Assembly: GCA_964304625.1 (NCBI GenBank)
Contig: OZ199839.1
Span: 4,216,001 to 4,280,000, forward strand
Source of the DNA: Kudoa neothunni
Lineage: Eukaryota > Cnidaria
DNA: 64,000 bases
Direction: 5' to 3'
Shown: positions 24,759-37,341 of the stretch, in pieces
Layout: each line of letters opens with the position of its first letter
Position numbering within the stretch: the first letter of the stretch is position 1
The notes under the pieces: generated by a model
Seen by the model: only the letters and a program-made list of their open reading frames with translations
The model's database searches: none
What the model was told of the DNA's origin: nothing
Position numbers and translations under genes: made by a program

Positions 24759-27700
24759 ATGGGTGACTATTATAAGAGCATTTTGGGAATAGATTTCTCC
24801 AACTACGAATGCAATGTAATATATTGATGTGAATTATTGTCGATAAGATGCCATTTTCGGCCGATGGATAGGAATGGTTTAATAATGTGACAGATAAAAT
24901 GCAAAATTTGGAATCCATCAAAATGGATTACACACATTTATCTGATCTTGAATTTTTGTCCAAATTTCATAATTTGGTACTTTGATGGTTGATTTGATAT
25001 TTTGTTTTAATGAGTGGCTGGTGTAGGAGGAAATTAGTTGTAGAAATAATAATCTCGAGAGTTTGCCCGATAGAGAAGCTGAGCAGCCCAACCAACTAAA
25101 AGTTCTCATTAAAATTATTTATGTCATCACGATATTTACGGATTGTGGTAGGTTTTGAAGTTATCGAAAAACCGTTTGACGTTTGAAACCCTAGAAAATT
25201 ATCTAACTAGATACGATACACTTGAAACTATAGTAATATTATTTCTTTTATTAGTTTTATTTATTAGTGTTGTTAGGATTTATCAGAAAACAATCTTGAG
25301 GATATTCCTCTCTCCATAAAAAACCAACATAATCTCATCGTGTTAAATCTATCAAAGAACAGGTAATTCGACAAATAGAGATGATTTAGATGAAGCATTT
25401 GTCTTTTAGAATATCTTCCTTGGATCGTGATGTGATTTTTGTCGGTCATTTTATTTTTTAAAGTCGTTTCTTGTAGCTATTTACCGATATGGAACAACTA
25501 AGATTTTTGAATGTATCCCGCAATCTGCTGGGTATTTTTGGGTTTCTTTTAATTGATGTTGTATAATGTTGTCTATAGAGGAAATGCCTTTCAACATTCA
25601 ATGTCAGGAGATACAACAAATGGTAGTGGTTGGCGTGAGGATAGATTTAAATTATATTTATAGGATTTAAGCTATAACCCTTTTAAAACCTTGGACTCTG
25701 AGTGAGAGTGATCTGTTGATGACTCTAATTGAATATTTAGTTTATTTCTTAATCTATCATCAATTAAAATATTGGATCTCTCCCATGTCAATGTAAAAAT
25801 TAATAATTAATGTTATTCGTCGATGTGGGGGAATTTTAGTTGCAACAATTATCTGAAAACACCAATCTTTTTACATTGTTTTGTCCCCTAACTAACTTGA
25901 TTGGTATTTCGTTCGAATTTTATTTCATTATTAATTTACTGCCACTAATATAATAGAACTCAATGTATCACATAATGAATTGAAAGAAAGTAATTTATTT
26001 TAATTTACAAATAAAAATTTGATTTCTATTGTTTAGTTCCTTTGTCTGTGTACGAGATTGTTTCGCTCAAAAAACTCAATCTCTCACACAATAAAATAAC
26101 TATGATATCGTCAAAGATTTGTATACAAATTTTAACTACATAAGACTATATGTGGCCATTAAAATTTAATCCCTTTTAAATTAAATTGCGCATATGCAAA
26201 ATTATTTTTAGCCCTCGAACACCTGAGGAAAAAAGTTACACAAATACCATGTGGTGGCCACATGAAAAAATGTATTAAAATAATTATTTACGTTATTTTT
26301 TACATCTTGAAATCTAATAAATTTAGTAAAAAAATCAGGGATGCATTTTTGTGACGCTTATTTGCGCAAGTGTGAAGAACGGGAATAATTATGCTTTTAT
26401 GTATGTTGAATAGCGTGAAAAATTAGAGATAAACTGTTTCATTTTTCATATTTTTCTTCCCATTATTATTTTAACAGATACGATTTTGTTTTAATCTCAA
26501 AATCCATGATTTTATCATGAAATCTCTTCACCAGTTGACAGAAATATGTTAAAGTGTCAAGTTGTTATAGAAACCAAAAAATGGATGTTAATTAATTCCT
26601 TGCTTCAAAGTATAGTAATAATGTTTATATTACCACAGATAAGCTTTTTTATATATTTTAACTAATTAAACATTATTATTTATAAGGTGGGCAGATTCAG
26701 GTATTCTTGTAACTTTTTTTCTTTTTTTGATTTTAAGCGGAAGTATTAAATATAAAACTCCATTATTTAAGTATCTTTAAGAACACCATTATACTATAAA
26801 ATACACCAAGGGGAAACAGATAATAAATTATTTTCTAGCGTTATTGATTAACAAGCGTTGATTGACCACCTCCAGGTATTCGAGGGCTGACTATTATACA
26901 ACTGTTATTTAATAAGTTAACAAATGTATTTTCATAAAAAACTAATCGAATTAATCGATGCATTATATGTTAAAAATAATTCATAATAATTAATCTTAGT
27001 CAAACTAATAGGATTAAATTCTAACGGACAAATAGTCATTACTTCCTTTTTTTATAAAAATCTAATTTTACTCCTGAATAGCCCATTTGGTTGAGCTCAC
27101 TAGTTTGAGTTTGTCTTCAAATAGACTGGGAACTTTACCAGTATATTCGTTGTTTTTTCGTTTTACTTTTAATTGATTACAGTCTGCAATCACCCACCTT
27201 GTCAGTTTGAGATGTCTATACTTGAATGGTAACTTTAAGTGTGATATTTATGGAATGTATTTTGTTTCTCAAGACAACAAACTCAATCTGTATACAATTC
27301 CCGATAGTTTTGAAAAATTGGAGAATCTAGTATATTTTGTATAACAATTGACAAATGAGGTTCAATTTTTCGTAAAGACGACATTTATGTGTGCATTCAA
27401 TGAGCTCACTTCTATTCCCAAGTCTCTGTGTGAATGCGGCCAGCTGAGCACTCTGATCGTCAATGACAACGATCTTCAAACTGTTCCCGAAGAGATTTAT
27501 TATTTAAAGAACATGAAAGTCGCTTTAAATATAATCAATGCAACTTTTTAAAAAATCTATAGACCTTTGATTATCGCAATAATCCGAATTTCGTTATGCC
27601 AAAACGTCCCTCACTCGATAACGATGAATTTCGAGGAATGGATTTCTCTTATGAAAATGTGAAAAATATGGTTATCACCATGTTGAAACAGAAATTCAAA

Positions 27701-30700
27701 CTTGAGCAGGAAGGTTTTTATTATTTTTTCTTTGATTATTACGATATGATATTATATGAGAGGTTCATATTTATTGTGATCTATTCATATTCTAGGACGA
27801 GAACGACTAAGAATCCAAAAAGAGGTATTTTTTCGAATTAAATTATATATGGCGGAGTTTATTTGATATTGTAATCGGCGCGATTTAATTTTAAAAAATA
27901 TGGCACATGCCTGCGGCTAAAATTATTTATGCATATTTTATATTTGACTGGGAAGCTAAGATTATACTTTTAATATTTTTTTATATTGTATATGTGCAGT
28001 TGAAATAATTGCAAGGGTTTAGTCGACTTTTCGTACAATTAGCGCGCGCATAATATAATGTAATTACGATTTTTGCATAGTTGGAATATCGAAGGTAGTT
28101 TTTTTAACTTATTAATTTTAATAAGAAGCAAACATATTTTTATAGTTATTCATAAATTAATAGTGAATCTGCTGTAAATGCCGATACAACGCTTTTTATT
28201 TATTTGTTAGAGATTTGAAATACAGTTGAACCTCGATTATCCGGAAAATTTGGGACCATCAATTTTCATAAAAATAATGAGGCTCCAGTTGATCGAGCAT
28301 AAACAACGGTATATGTGCGCGCAGTTTTAAAATTTCTGCTTAAATGATTGTTTATTTAATTTATAAACGATTTTCACTGTTTATTAACTAAAATAGTTGA
28401 ACTTCTGTAACTTAAATTAAAAATATTGGCATATCTATTAAATAAGAATATGGAAATTTAAAATAAAAATAAAAAACAATGCGTGGTTATGGGAGAAAAA
28501 CACGTCTACATAGGAATATCCTACTTTATTAAAATATCGATAATTAATGTTTGTTTAATATAAATACAGGCATGTGGTCAGATATAATACAAATTTATAT
28601 AAGAAATTAATGCTTAATTTAAGTTTTAAAAGAAAAATTTTTAAATAATTAATCTAGAAATACTTTTGTTTCAAATATTGCATTCGCGTACATGCTACAT
28701 TGTATATTTCGTACGGTGATGGGTGGTACTTTTATCCGGAATTATGATTAAATAATTGTTCCGCATAATCGAACATTATCGTCACCTAATTTCAATAAGA
28801 TCCAAATAAAATTTAAAATATCATCCAGATAGCGTGATTTCTGGAATATTTAGGTGCGACTGTATGTGAAAATAATCTATTCCAATTTTTAACAATTAAT
28901 TTATTATTATTAAAGGATATTAATATGATGTAAAAATATTGATTTCGTTTTTATCGACTTAATTGATTTTAAACTGATAAAATAATAACTTTTTAATTAT
29001 TTGTAGAGAATTTAAAAATATTAGCTAAAAATTCAAAATATTGATTAATAGTCTTAATCCGACCATAGGTGTAAACTAGGATATTTAAAACGCATGTCAG
29101 ATAACCCTAAAATACATAAAACAAGACTTATTAGTTGGAAATAAGAGAACTCATTATAACTCAATATATTATGAATTTTTAAATTATTCTAACGCTTTTT
29201 AACTTCGATATTTGAATGCGATCATTTTTTGGAATTAATTTTTTATATTTTTCCCCATACATTAGCAAATAATTATTATTTTAATAAGATACCGAAACTT
29301 CATTTATAAATATTCGATTTCAACTTAGATATTTAAACGCTAAAATGAAACGCGATTGCATTTTATTGTTCGATATGAACAGATCACTGGAAAGTAAATT
29401 AAATGATAAAACGTAATTTAATAAATTGAGCTAAAAGCGAGTTAAAATTAATTGTATTAAAAATATGTAAAATAATTAAACAGAAATCGTTCTTTCATAG
29501 TTTCTAAGTTTTATTTTTTTGAAATTTACGTTATCACGAATAAGGAATATGGAGTAAGTATCGCGCCACTATTAAAAAAACTTTACTTTCGATTAACATT
29601 ATTCAAGATATTCATGATATTTTTATTTTTTTTATAATTTACTATGCTAATTTTAAAATTCCCAACATACCAATATACTGCATTTTTAACTATAGTAAAT
29701 ACTGATTAGATTAATTACCAAGTACTCTGTCCATTAGTGGATTTTTATTCTGAAATGCTTATATTGTCGTCTAGAAAGAACAAGTAACCCCAGGCGCAGT
29801 CAAGGACAACGCTGAAATTCAAGTTTTTTCTATTTTACAATGATTCGTGATTGAAAATGGGTTAGAAAATAATGGATGTGGAATCGAAGAAGATGAAATT
29901 GGTTATTCGTTTTGTAGAAAATTATATTTAATATAAAATTTGTATAGAAACCTGAATCTAGTAGCTGATTTTTGTGGTGGACTACTAGAACATTTTTATG
30001 GGTGATCTTTTAGTTAGTTCTACTTGTGCTTCCTCTGTGCCAGAAGCACCCCTTGTTCCAGAGTCACTTCGAAAATCATTTGTTGATCAGTATGTTTGAT
30101 GAATAGTATGATATTTTATATTAATTTAAATAATTTAGATCATTTGACACTCATTTGGATGTCAAGATGCTCTTCCCCGAGCATGTCACCAGTGACGTGG
30201 GTGTTTTCAAGTTCCATATTGAATCATTCCATCCCGCTCTTATTGACAGTTCTTTAAATTCCATATTCTATTCAGGAGATTGTTATATTGTTTTGGATGT
30301 AACTGCAATTGTTTTTGTGAGATAATTATTCTCTTTGAAGAATTTTGTGGACGATCAGAATGTGCTTCAGCATAATATTTATGTGTGGATAGGAAAAAGT
30401 GCTCCTGTATTTTCGTTGTATTGACGGTGGATTGATTTGTTTCGTAAATAGCTGGAAAAAATGGCATGTGCTGCTATGCATGCTGTCAATCTTAGAACCC
30501 TCGTCAAAACCACCAATCTAACATCTGTAACTTTAATTGCTGGCTCCAACTTTTGTAATTCTTCCGTTCTGTTTTAGAGAATTGAGGAGGGACTAGAAAC
30601 ACAAGAATTCCTCGATGCTTTCCATGGAATCATTGATATCCAAGAGGGTATGGGTACTCCAACCAGTTTTGTTACTAACAAAAAACAAGTATGTTTTTGG

Positions 30701-33329
30701 GGTTGTATACGAAAATAATTAGTGGTTATTTTGTTTAAATTTAGCGGTCACAACCCAGACTTTTTGTTATCACATCTTCCTCGGCGAACGCATTCACTAT
30801 TCGGAGAGTAAAATCTATTTTAGTGAGATAAATTCTATTCAATTTTTAAGGTTCCCATAATGAGAAGTGTCCTTGATAGCGGAAGCATTTTTGTATTTGA
30901 TCTTAATGTAAAGCTCTACTTGTGGTGTGGAGCTAATACAAAGATGATCCTTCGAAACAAGATCAGGTATTTATCAATAATCACAAAATTATTATTATTC
31001 ATTATTAGATTGTACCTGGAGAAAATTATTAAAAACGATAAAAAAGGTCACGCTGAGATTGTTACCATCATAGTAAGTTTAGATTTCTCGTATTGTTGTA
31101 AATGTATTTTACTAGGAGTGTAATGAACCTGAGGAGTTTACTTCCGATTTTGAAAAAGAGTCAGTTATGTATGAGAATTATCAATATATTCCTGCAGATT
31201 TCATGAAAAAACCTATACTCTTCAATTTTCAAACTTGCAGTGGTTTGGTTTATTTGAACCAAAGTATATTCACATTCCGATGGTTGCTATGATGTGGCGA
31301 TCGTCACTGTTTGATTGAGACTTGTTTATTTGAAATATTCATAGTGAAAGCTATAAGGCAGCAATACCACAAAGAAATGCTTAAACCATCACAAATCTAT
31401 ATCATGGATAACTATATGGAGTTATATGTTTGGCAGGGTCGTCTAACTGAACAAAAGGATCGTGACATGGCTTATCATGTGGCGTGTGTGTTGAAAGAAA
31501 CAATAAACCGACCTCCGGGTAGTCAAATCTTTTCTATTGTTGAAGGATTTGAACCCATGATTTTCAAATCTTTCTTCAACTTGTGGAATGATGTTATAGA
31601 CACCAACTATACTTTAAGTGCTGAAGCTGTTTCAAAGAAAAATGAGGTACACACCTTTATGTCATAATATGTTATAGTTTTATTCGTCGAATGCGTTACT
31701 TTAACTTATCTAAATAAAAATAAGTTATTTTTAATTAATTTTGACGATAAAATGTTAGATGAAATCAGCCAAACAAAAACCAAGCACTGACAAAAAGTTG
31801 TTTACACATGAAGATTTTAACTTGCCTAAAATTGACATTGATCCTATTTTCCTATCGAGAACACCTTTAAGTTCACCCGATGAAATGGTATTTTTCAACT
31901 TTTTATCATATTTTTTCTAAATATTCAAATTAATAGATGAACGAAATCAATGAATTAAAAAAACGTCTCATCAGCATAGAAGGCTTCGTTCTCGACAATC
32001 GTAATTTCATCAAGCTTGAACAGGAAGAATTTGGTAGATTCTCCTCTTCCGTTCAATTAATATAATTTAATGTGTAGGACATTTCTACAGCAATAGTTGT
32101 TACGTGTTCCTTTGTAAGATGAGTGAATACGATGAGGTTGAGGATGTTGCATACGAACCAAGTTACACTGTGTTTTTCTGGGAGGTAAACAACCCTAAAT
32201 CAAAAACCTTCTTGATATTTTTCCCATTATTGTATTTATTTTTGTGATGTGATATATGATATGTAGGGGAAAAATTGTTCCAAAAAAGGATGGCTTCTTT
32301 TCAGTTTCAGGTAGTGTCCTACCAACATGATCTCGGTTTACTCGTACTTAGTTTACAGAAAAAATTCCAAGTTTCAATTCAGGCTGAAATCGAATTCGAA
32401 CGCATCAAACAGCAACAAGAAAGTCAAACTTTTCTTGGGCTTTTTTATGGAAATCTAATTTACCATCGGGTATCATTTTTCATGTTATGCCATAATAAAC
32501 ATGAACTGACTTAACTCAACCTAGGGAGAACGTCCTACTGAAGCAACCAAAAATGCAGACAACCAAACATCTCAGCTCTCTACTACTCGCATGTATCAAG
32601 TTAGATCAATGGCTGAAATTATCACCTGTCGATGCGTGGAGATTGATGTTGATGCTGAATATCTCTCTACCGAATTCGCTTATATCGTAGTTCAACCGGA
32701 TGAATCCAGTAAAAGTGGACATGTTTACGTGTGGATTGGAGACAACTGTGATGAACACGATTCCAAACTAGCTGTCAAGTATGGAGAACGTTTCAATCGA
32801 GATTACAACTACAATATGGTTGTGATCAACGAATTCCAGGAGTCGGACTTATTTTGGGACGTTATCGGCGGTCGTAAAGACTACAAACACACTTGTTGTC
32901 TAAGAAATTCCACGCGGCTTTTTAGATGCACGAACGACCAAGGATTCTACGCTATTCGTGAACGTTGTGCAGATTTTTGTCAGGTTCAATATAATTCTGT
33001 GGTTTATGCTTTGTGACTCTTCTATTATTAGATTGATCTACTCTTTGACGATGCCATGATGATTGATTCTGGGGATGAAGTATTATCTCGTTTATAATTT
33101 CATACATATATTGATTGACATTTGCATTTAGTTGTTTATTTGGATCGGAGAAAGTGCTAGCACTCTCGAGGTGAAACTCACCAAAAAGTTAGCTCCAGTT
33201 TACCTGCAGCATTTGGCGCAGGAGACAGGTTCCATCCCCAGAACTTTACGAACTGTATACATGGGCAATGAAACTATCGAATTCAAACGTGTTTTCCAAG
33301 GTTTTGATTCACTTACGACTCAATCCTAA
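24759..33329 (+). CDS. FLII: Flightless-I homologue (LRR plus six gelsolin-like repeats)
   Basis: Actin-binding and signalling adaptor. The start MGDYYKSILGIDFSNYECN (24759-24815) joins across a 56-nt intron to EWFNNVTDKMQNLESIKM.. (24872 on). LRR exons follow: NNNLESLPDREAEQPNQLKVL (about 25045), LSENNLEDIPLSIKNQHNLI (25280-25370), NVSRNL (25510), LNVSHNELK (25960), SVYEIVSLKKLNLSHNKIT (26045-26105), then 27190-27518 and 27563-27710, where RNNPNFVMPKRP aligns with human RENPNLVMPPKP. Gelsolin repeats: 1 at 30000-30690 (SGDCYIVLD), 2 at about 30750-31120, 3 at 31140-31645 (MDNYMELYVWQG), 4 at 31935-32520 (NCYVFLCK), 5 at 32524-32985 (STRLFRCTNDQGFYAIRERCADFCQ, human [24 protein letters not shown]), 6 at 33028-33329. 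Exon order matches the family from end to end; individual splice sites are only partly checked. The far larger intron 27842-29780 contains a MITE. Confidence 0.9.
24816..24871 (+). other. Micro-intron, 56 nt, FLII intron 1
   Basis: GTAATATATT donor after codon 19 (AAT) and ATAG acceptor before GAATGG. The joined frame reads ECN-EWFNNVTDKMQNLESI, which fits the first LRR of FLII, whereas read-through meets stops. Confidence 0.7.
26210..26889. mobile_element. Inverted-repeat element (MITE) in an FLII intron
   Basis: The left arm AGCCCTCGAACACCTGAGG (26210-26228) matches the reverse complement of the right arm ending at 26889, AGCCCTCGAATACCTGGAGG, with one substitution and one extra base. About 640 bp of AT-rich, non-coding DNA lie between. 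No convincing target duplication was found, so the superfamily is unknown. It lies between LRR exons ending near 26110 and starting near 27190. Confidence 0.6.
27519..27562 (+). other. Micro-intron, 44 nt, with weak GTCGCT donor, in FLII
   Basis: The exon ends ..YLKNMK and, after GT (27519) and AG (27562), resumes TFDYRNNPNFVMP. This restores the conserved EVLDVRENPNLVMP block of FLII. The unspliced frame stops at 27549. The donor GTCGCT departs strongly from consensus beyond the GT. Confidence 0.7.
28223..28862. mobile_element. Pogo/Tigger-type MITE, 640 bp, in an FLII intron
   Basis: The left end CAGTTGAACCTCGATTATCC and the right end, in reverse CAGTCGCACCTAAATATTCC, are imperfect inverted repeats of the pogo type, flanked by TA on both sides (28221-28222 and 28863-28864). 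Further TCCG/CGGA plus ATAATCGA motifs occur inside near both ends. No coding frame was seen. A relative begins at 18447. Confidence 0.7.
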
Positions 33330-33886
33330 TATAATGAAGAAATCATCATCAACAATTCTATAGACTTATTTTTTAAATATTTCATCGGAAACTATATTGT
33401 GGCGCATATTATGTATTATTGATATCTAAATTTGTGTATTTAGTCACTGAAAATAAAAATTGATGATTATTATATTTTTTAGCCTGAAATTCTAATTTAT
33501 AATTTACTTAACTGTTAACTTTATCAATTTAATTTACAAATACAGAAATTTAAATGGATCGAATATAAATAATTTGTTTTGCGTTATTAATATTGACTAA
33601 ATATATAATCACAAGTGTTTACATAATATAACTAATGTGTATCCGCTTAGAACGAATTTTTATTGATAAAATTTATTGTTATTCAATCTATAATTATATC
33701 CAAATCAGAGATTACATCATAATTGTCAATGAATAATAAATTTTTCAGGCGTAAAAAATAATTCTGCGATTAATAATCACAAAACACAACGTTAATTTTT
33801 CATTCGCATGATTACCTTTACAAAATATTCTGAGTACATTATTCCCTCATTACGTAGGTTTAAAACAAAGCACATTTTTCACGAGT
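33330..33886 (+). other. FLII 3' flank
   Basis: Non-coding AT-rich DNA following the FLII stop. An AATAAA hexamer at 33452-33457, about 120 nt past the stop, is a plausible poly(A) signal. Confidence 0.5.
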
Positions 33887-33900
33887 CACTACAATTGCTC

Positions 33901-34406
33901 AGCCTGGACGATATGGCATAGAAATTGTAGTAGTGTATGGAGTAGCTTGAATACCATGAGGTTACAAGTCGGAAGCTTATTCCAGGCGTTCTTGTACTCC
34001 TAAACCGAAGTTGAGTACGAAGGTTGTGGTAATTGCAAGGATCTACGATTTATCGTGGTCTGGCTTGCAGCTGGGATAGGAGCCTGAAGGAGGGTAGATC
34101 TGGGGCGCTCACAAACGCCGGGATACAGGAACGAAATAAAAATCAATCGGGGGGGGGGGGGGTTTGCCGACGTCCGCATTCAGACGTCTTTCCTTTACAA
34201 ATTCTGGGTTTGTCCAATGTATGGTTAGGGGTACAAAGGTTGCTGCTAAACGAGGATGTTTAATGGATTAAAATCCCACATTACTACATAAACGTAAGTT
34301 GCCTTGATATGACGTTGTAGCGCTTACAGCGTAAATGAAGAAGGCCTACCAACCGAACTTCACAAACTAACAAGTTGCGCCATGGATTTGACCTTGCAAA
34401 CAATAA
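33901..34406 (+). mobile_element. Retroposon-like insertion, 506 bp, with 14-bp target duplication
   Basis: Perfect direct repeats CACTACAATTGCTC flank it (33887-33900 and 34407-34420). The insert is clearly more GC-rich than its surroundings, has no inverted termini, and ends in CAATAA just before the second repeat. A faint tRNA-like pair (TGGCATAG near 33913, GGTTACAAGTC near 33960) at roughly tRNA spacing suggests a tRNA-derived SINE head. A 14-bp duplication without inverted repeats is the signature of LINE-driven insertion. It holds a run of 14 G at about 34150. No known family recognised. Confidence 0.6.
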
Positions 34407-34833
34407 CACTACAATTGCTCTTCTATAAAAGCTTTTTATCTCGCTCATTCTTTAATTTTTCATTCAATCATTAAACAATTCGGTTACAAATTTATTTAAA
34501 AAACATGACCGCAATTCAACTTTCCCGATTCGGCATACTAGAGATTGAACATAGATAAGCCCACATATATAGACTAAATGCTAACATAATTTTTAACTAT
34601 CAAAAATTTTCCATAATTACTGAACTTACAAAAAATATTAGCGTTTGTTGCATGTAAACATGTAACAATTTTAAATTTTTAAAATTTAAACAAAAAAGGA
34701 ATTATAACAAGAAATAGCAAATTAATGACAAAATTAATTAACAAATGCATTTAGATTTGGCAAAAAAGTTCAATATTCCAACGTATTCCAAACAATTTAT
34801 TACCTAATTAATTACATAAATTTAATTTAAGCA

Positions 34834-37341
34834 CTAATGGTGCATGTCGGTGGTAGTGTTCATTAGGGTGTATTTCGTGACAAAACCTTCCACCAATGAA
34901 CTCTCCAATGATTTGAGTGCTCGATTGTAGAGGTTGCTCACATGGGATAATGAAATCGTATAGGAGCTATTGAAAAGTCGTTTTTCAAATTTGATATAGG
35001 AAAGCCATTTATCAATGTTGGTAGCATCAGATGGATTATCACAAATTTTTGTTATCATCAACTCATACAATCTTTGCACAAACGGCAAACATTGCTTAGG
35101 ATTATTTTGAGTGTTTGAAAAAATTAAATAATTAGATAAACACTCAATAAAGTCAACTTCAACAGCATTGATATTAACTATCGTTTGTATTAGGCGTACA
35201 AACTCTTCATCGATAGATATGAACGGAAGCAAACACAAAAGTAGATGGTTGATGGATGACCTGTGAGATTTATAGAATATTGGGATGAAATCTGTTGCGA
35301 ATCTATTCAACAGTAGATCATCAGTTTTAAAGTTGTTGGAATTGACAATTGAATTTATCTTGTCAACCAAATTAGAAACTGACACATTGGCGTCTTCATC
35401 ATTTAAGCCTGAACCGCTACGTACAAAAACATTCTGCCAACGTGATATATCCTCAAGATTGTTTACATTCATTGATTCAAAATTCAAAAAGAGTAACCAT
35501 AATGCAGAGTTTTGGGGATATAACTGACAAAACTGGTCCAGCAAGCGAGACACCCGATTGCTTGAATTTCCCCCTGAATGTTTCCAACACAAAGTATAAA
35601 TCTTTGCAATACTTATTGCAATGTCGCATGAGTAGGGATGGTGAAGACTATGGTTTGAAGATTCAAACAAAGATTTGATTTGTTCAATTGATTTATCGGC
35701 CTTTATGAATTTGAAAAAGAATATATAACAGTTATTACCATACCATAACAAAACTTGATTCATCAATATTTTCATTGAACAAAAGCAACAAAGTTTTAGC
35801 AAAAAGTTGTATCAGTTCTAAAAATTCTAAGAGAATATAGCTAATTGAACTTATCAGCAATTTTTACTAGAAGTTGAATCACTGAATAATGGCTGGGATT
35901 GAACTTGCAAGAAAAGTTGTTTGACAGCAACAACACGATCTAATATTATATAGTGTAAATTAATTTCAGTAATTTATCAACAAACAGGAGTTCATATAAA
36001 ATTTCATGCTATACCTATAATTCTATCATCCAACTCAAACGGACACCTACACATGGCTTCAACTAAAACTTCTAGAGAACTCATATTGATTTGATTTTCG
36101 TTATTGATTCTGCAACGCAATTACTATTGAAATAAAATAGCAGAATTACCTTTCAAACAATTTCAAAAGTAAATCAAAATGAAACATGTGTGTCTCGGTT
36201 AAATGAATAACATGGATCAAAATTTTGTTGTTGTCTAAAGATATAGTTGGCACATAGAATTTTGGTTAAAAAACTAAATTAGATACAATTGCATGCTTGT
36301 AATGCTTCTTCAATGAAACGACACAAAATTTCAACAAGTTTAGTTCCAGAAAGTTTTTTACTCTACAAATAGGAATTAGAATTTTTGGATAAAAAAATTA
36401 AATTTTACATGTATGGTCTTGGCTATTCTAAATTCCAATAACTATAAATAAATAAATAGATTGGATTAATTTATAGTTAAAGATTATTACAGCATTCCAT
36501 AGGTCGACATTATTGTTTAGCACAACTACAGCCTTCTCATAAATTTTTTCTGACATTTCAAGATTTTTGTTGATTGTATACCATTTTGAGACCATCTTCC
36601 ATGCGTCTAAAAAAATAAATTTGTCAACTACTAAAGTCGTCTTAGCACAACTAATTACCGACACTTTTTAAATTTTTACGCAACATTTCAGATACTACTT
36701 GAGAAAGCATAAAGTTTTCATTCTATTTTACATTATATAATCATTTCGTTTGTTTCAAAAATACCATCCTATAACACAAATATATGTGTTGGTCGTATAT
36801 CTCTAAATCAGTCTGAAAAAATATTTAATAATTATTCGGGAAAAAGAACAAACCCCATATTTTTTATGGCAGTTCTAAATAAGAATTATATTAATTGATC
36901 AATTTAGATATTACATTGAACATGTAATGTAAACGTTCAAATTGACGAGTTAGAAGAGCATCTCCATGAGCAAATTTTAGTTTCTATTATAGAAGCATTA
37001 GAATAATTTGTGTTGTTGTTATAAACTACTTTAATTCTTTTATTTATTAACAGCAATAATGCTGAATCATACTAACAGTAACCATGGTAACCGTACATAT
37101 TTTAATTGTGCATAAAATACTTTTATATAGGACAGAAAATCTTCTTTCTGTGGATGTCTTTTACAGACTCGATATTCGAGTTTTGTTCGCTGTTCAATTA
37201 TTTTTCTTCACATCATTGATAACTGATATTGAGTAAAACGAATAAATACCTTAATTCATTTTCATCAAATATCCCTCCGCGAATCAAAGCGTCAGATAAA
37301 GATAAAAAATCTTCCAAGTTTTCTACAACTCTTTCAGCCAT
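34834..37341 (-). CDS. UTP6: UTP6 homologue, HAT-repeat protein of the small-subunit processome
   Basis: Acts in the nucleolus in U3 snoRNP-dependent 18S rRNA processing. It starts MAERVVENLEDFLSLSDALIRGGIFDENELR (37341 down), matching the family's MAEIIQERIEDRLPELEQLERIGLFSHAEIK. Then come EQRTKLEYRVCKRHPQKEDFLSYIK (37200-37125; human LEYKIQRRTLFKEDFINYVQ), FAHGDALLTRQFERLHYMFN (about 36965), DLEIYDQHIYLCYRM (36810-36765), MLSQVVSEMLRKNLKSV (36715-36662) and DAWKMVSKWYTINKNLEMSEKIYEKAVV (36605-36520), which are HAT repeats in order. The last exon (from 35699) reads ADKSIEQIKSLFES.. and includes LYPQNSALWLLFLNFE, another HAT-like unit. A 43-nt intron (GTATGG..AAAG) precedes it. Middle exons 35830-36420 are less certain. 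It is transcribed convergently with FLII. Confidence 0.85.

Noticed and set aside
34033-34263. 76-codon plus-strand frame in the retroposon-like insertion
   Set aside because: The frame runs through a poly-G tract (Gly-rich by chance) and shows no domain.
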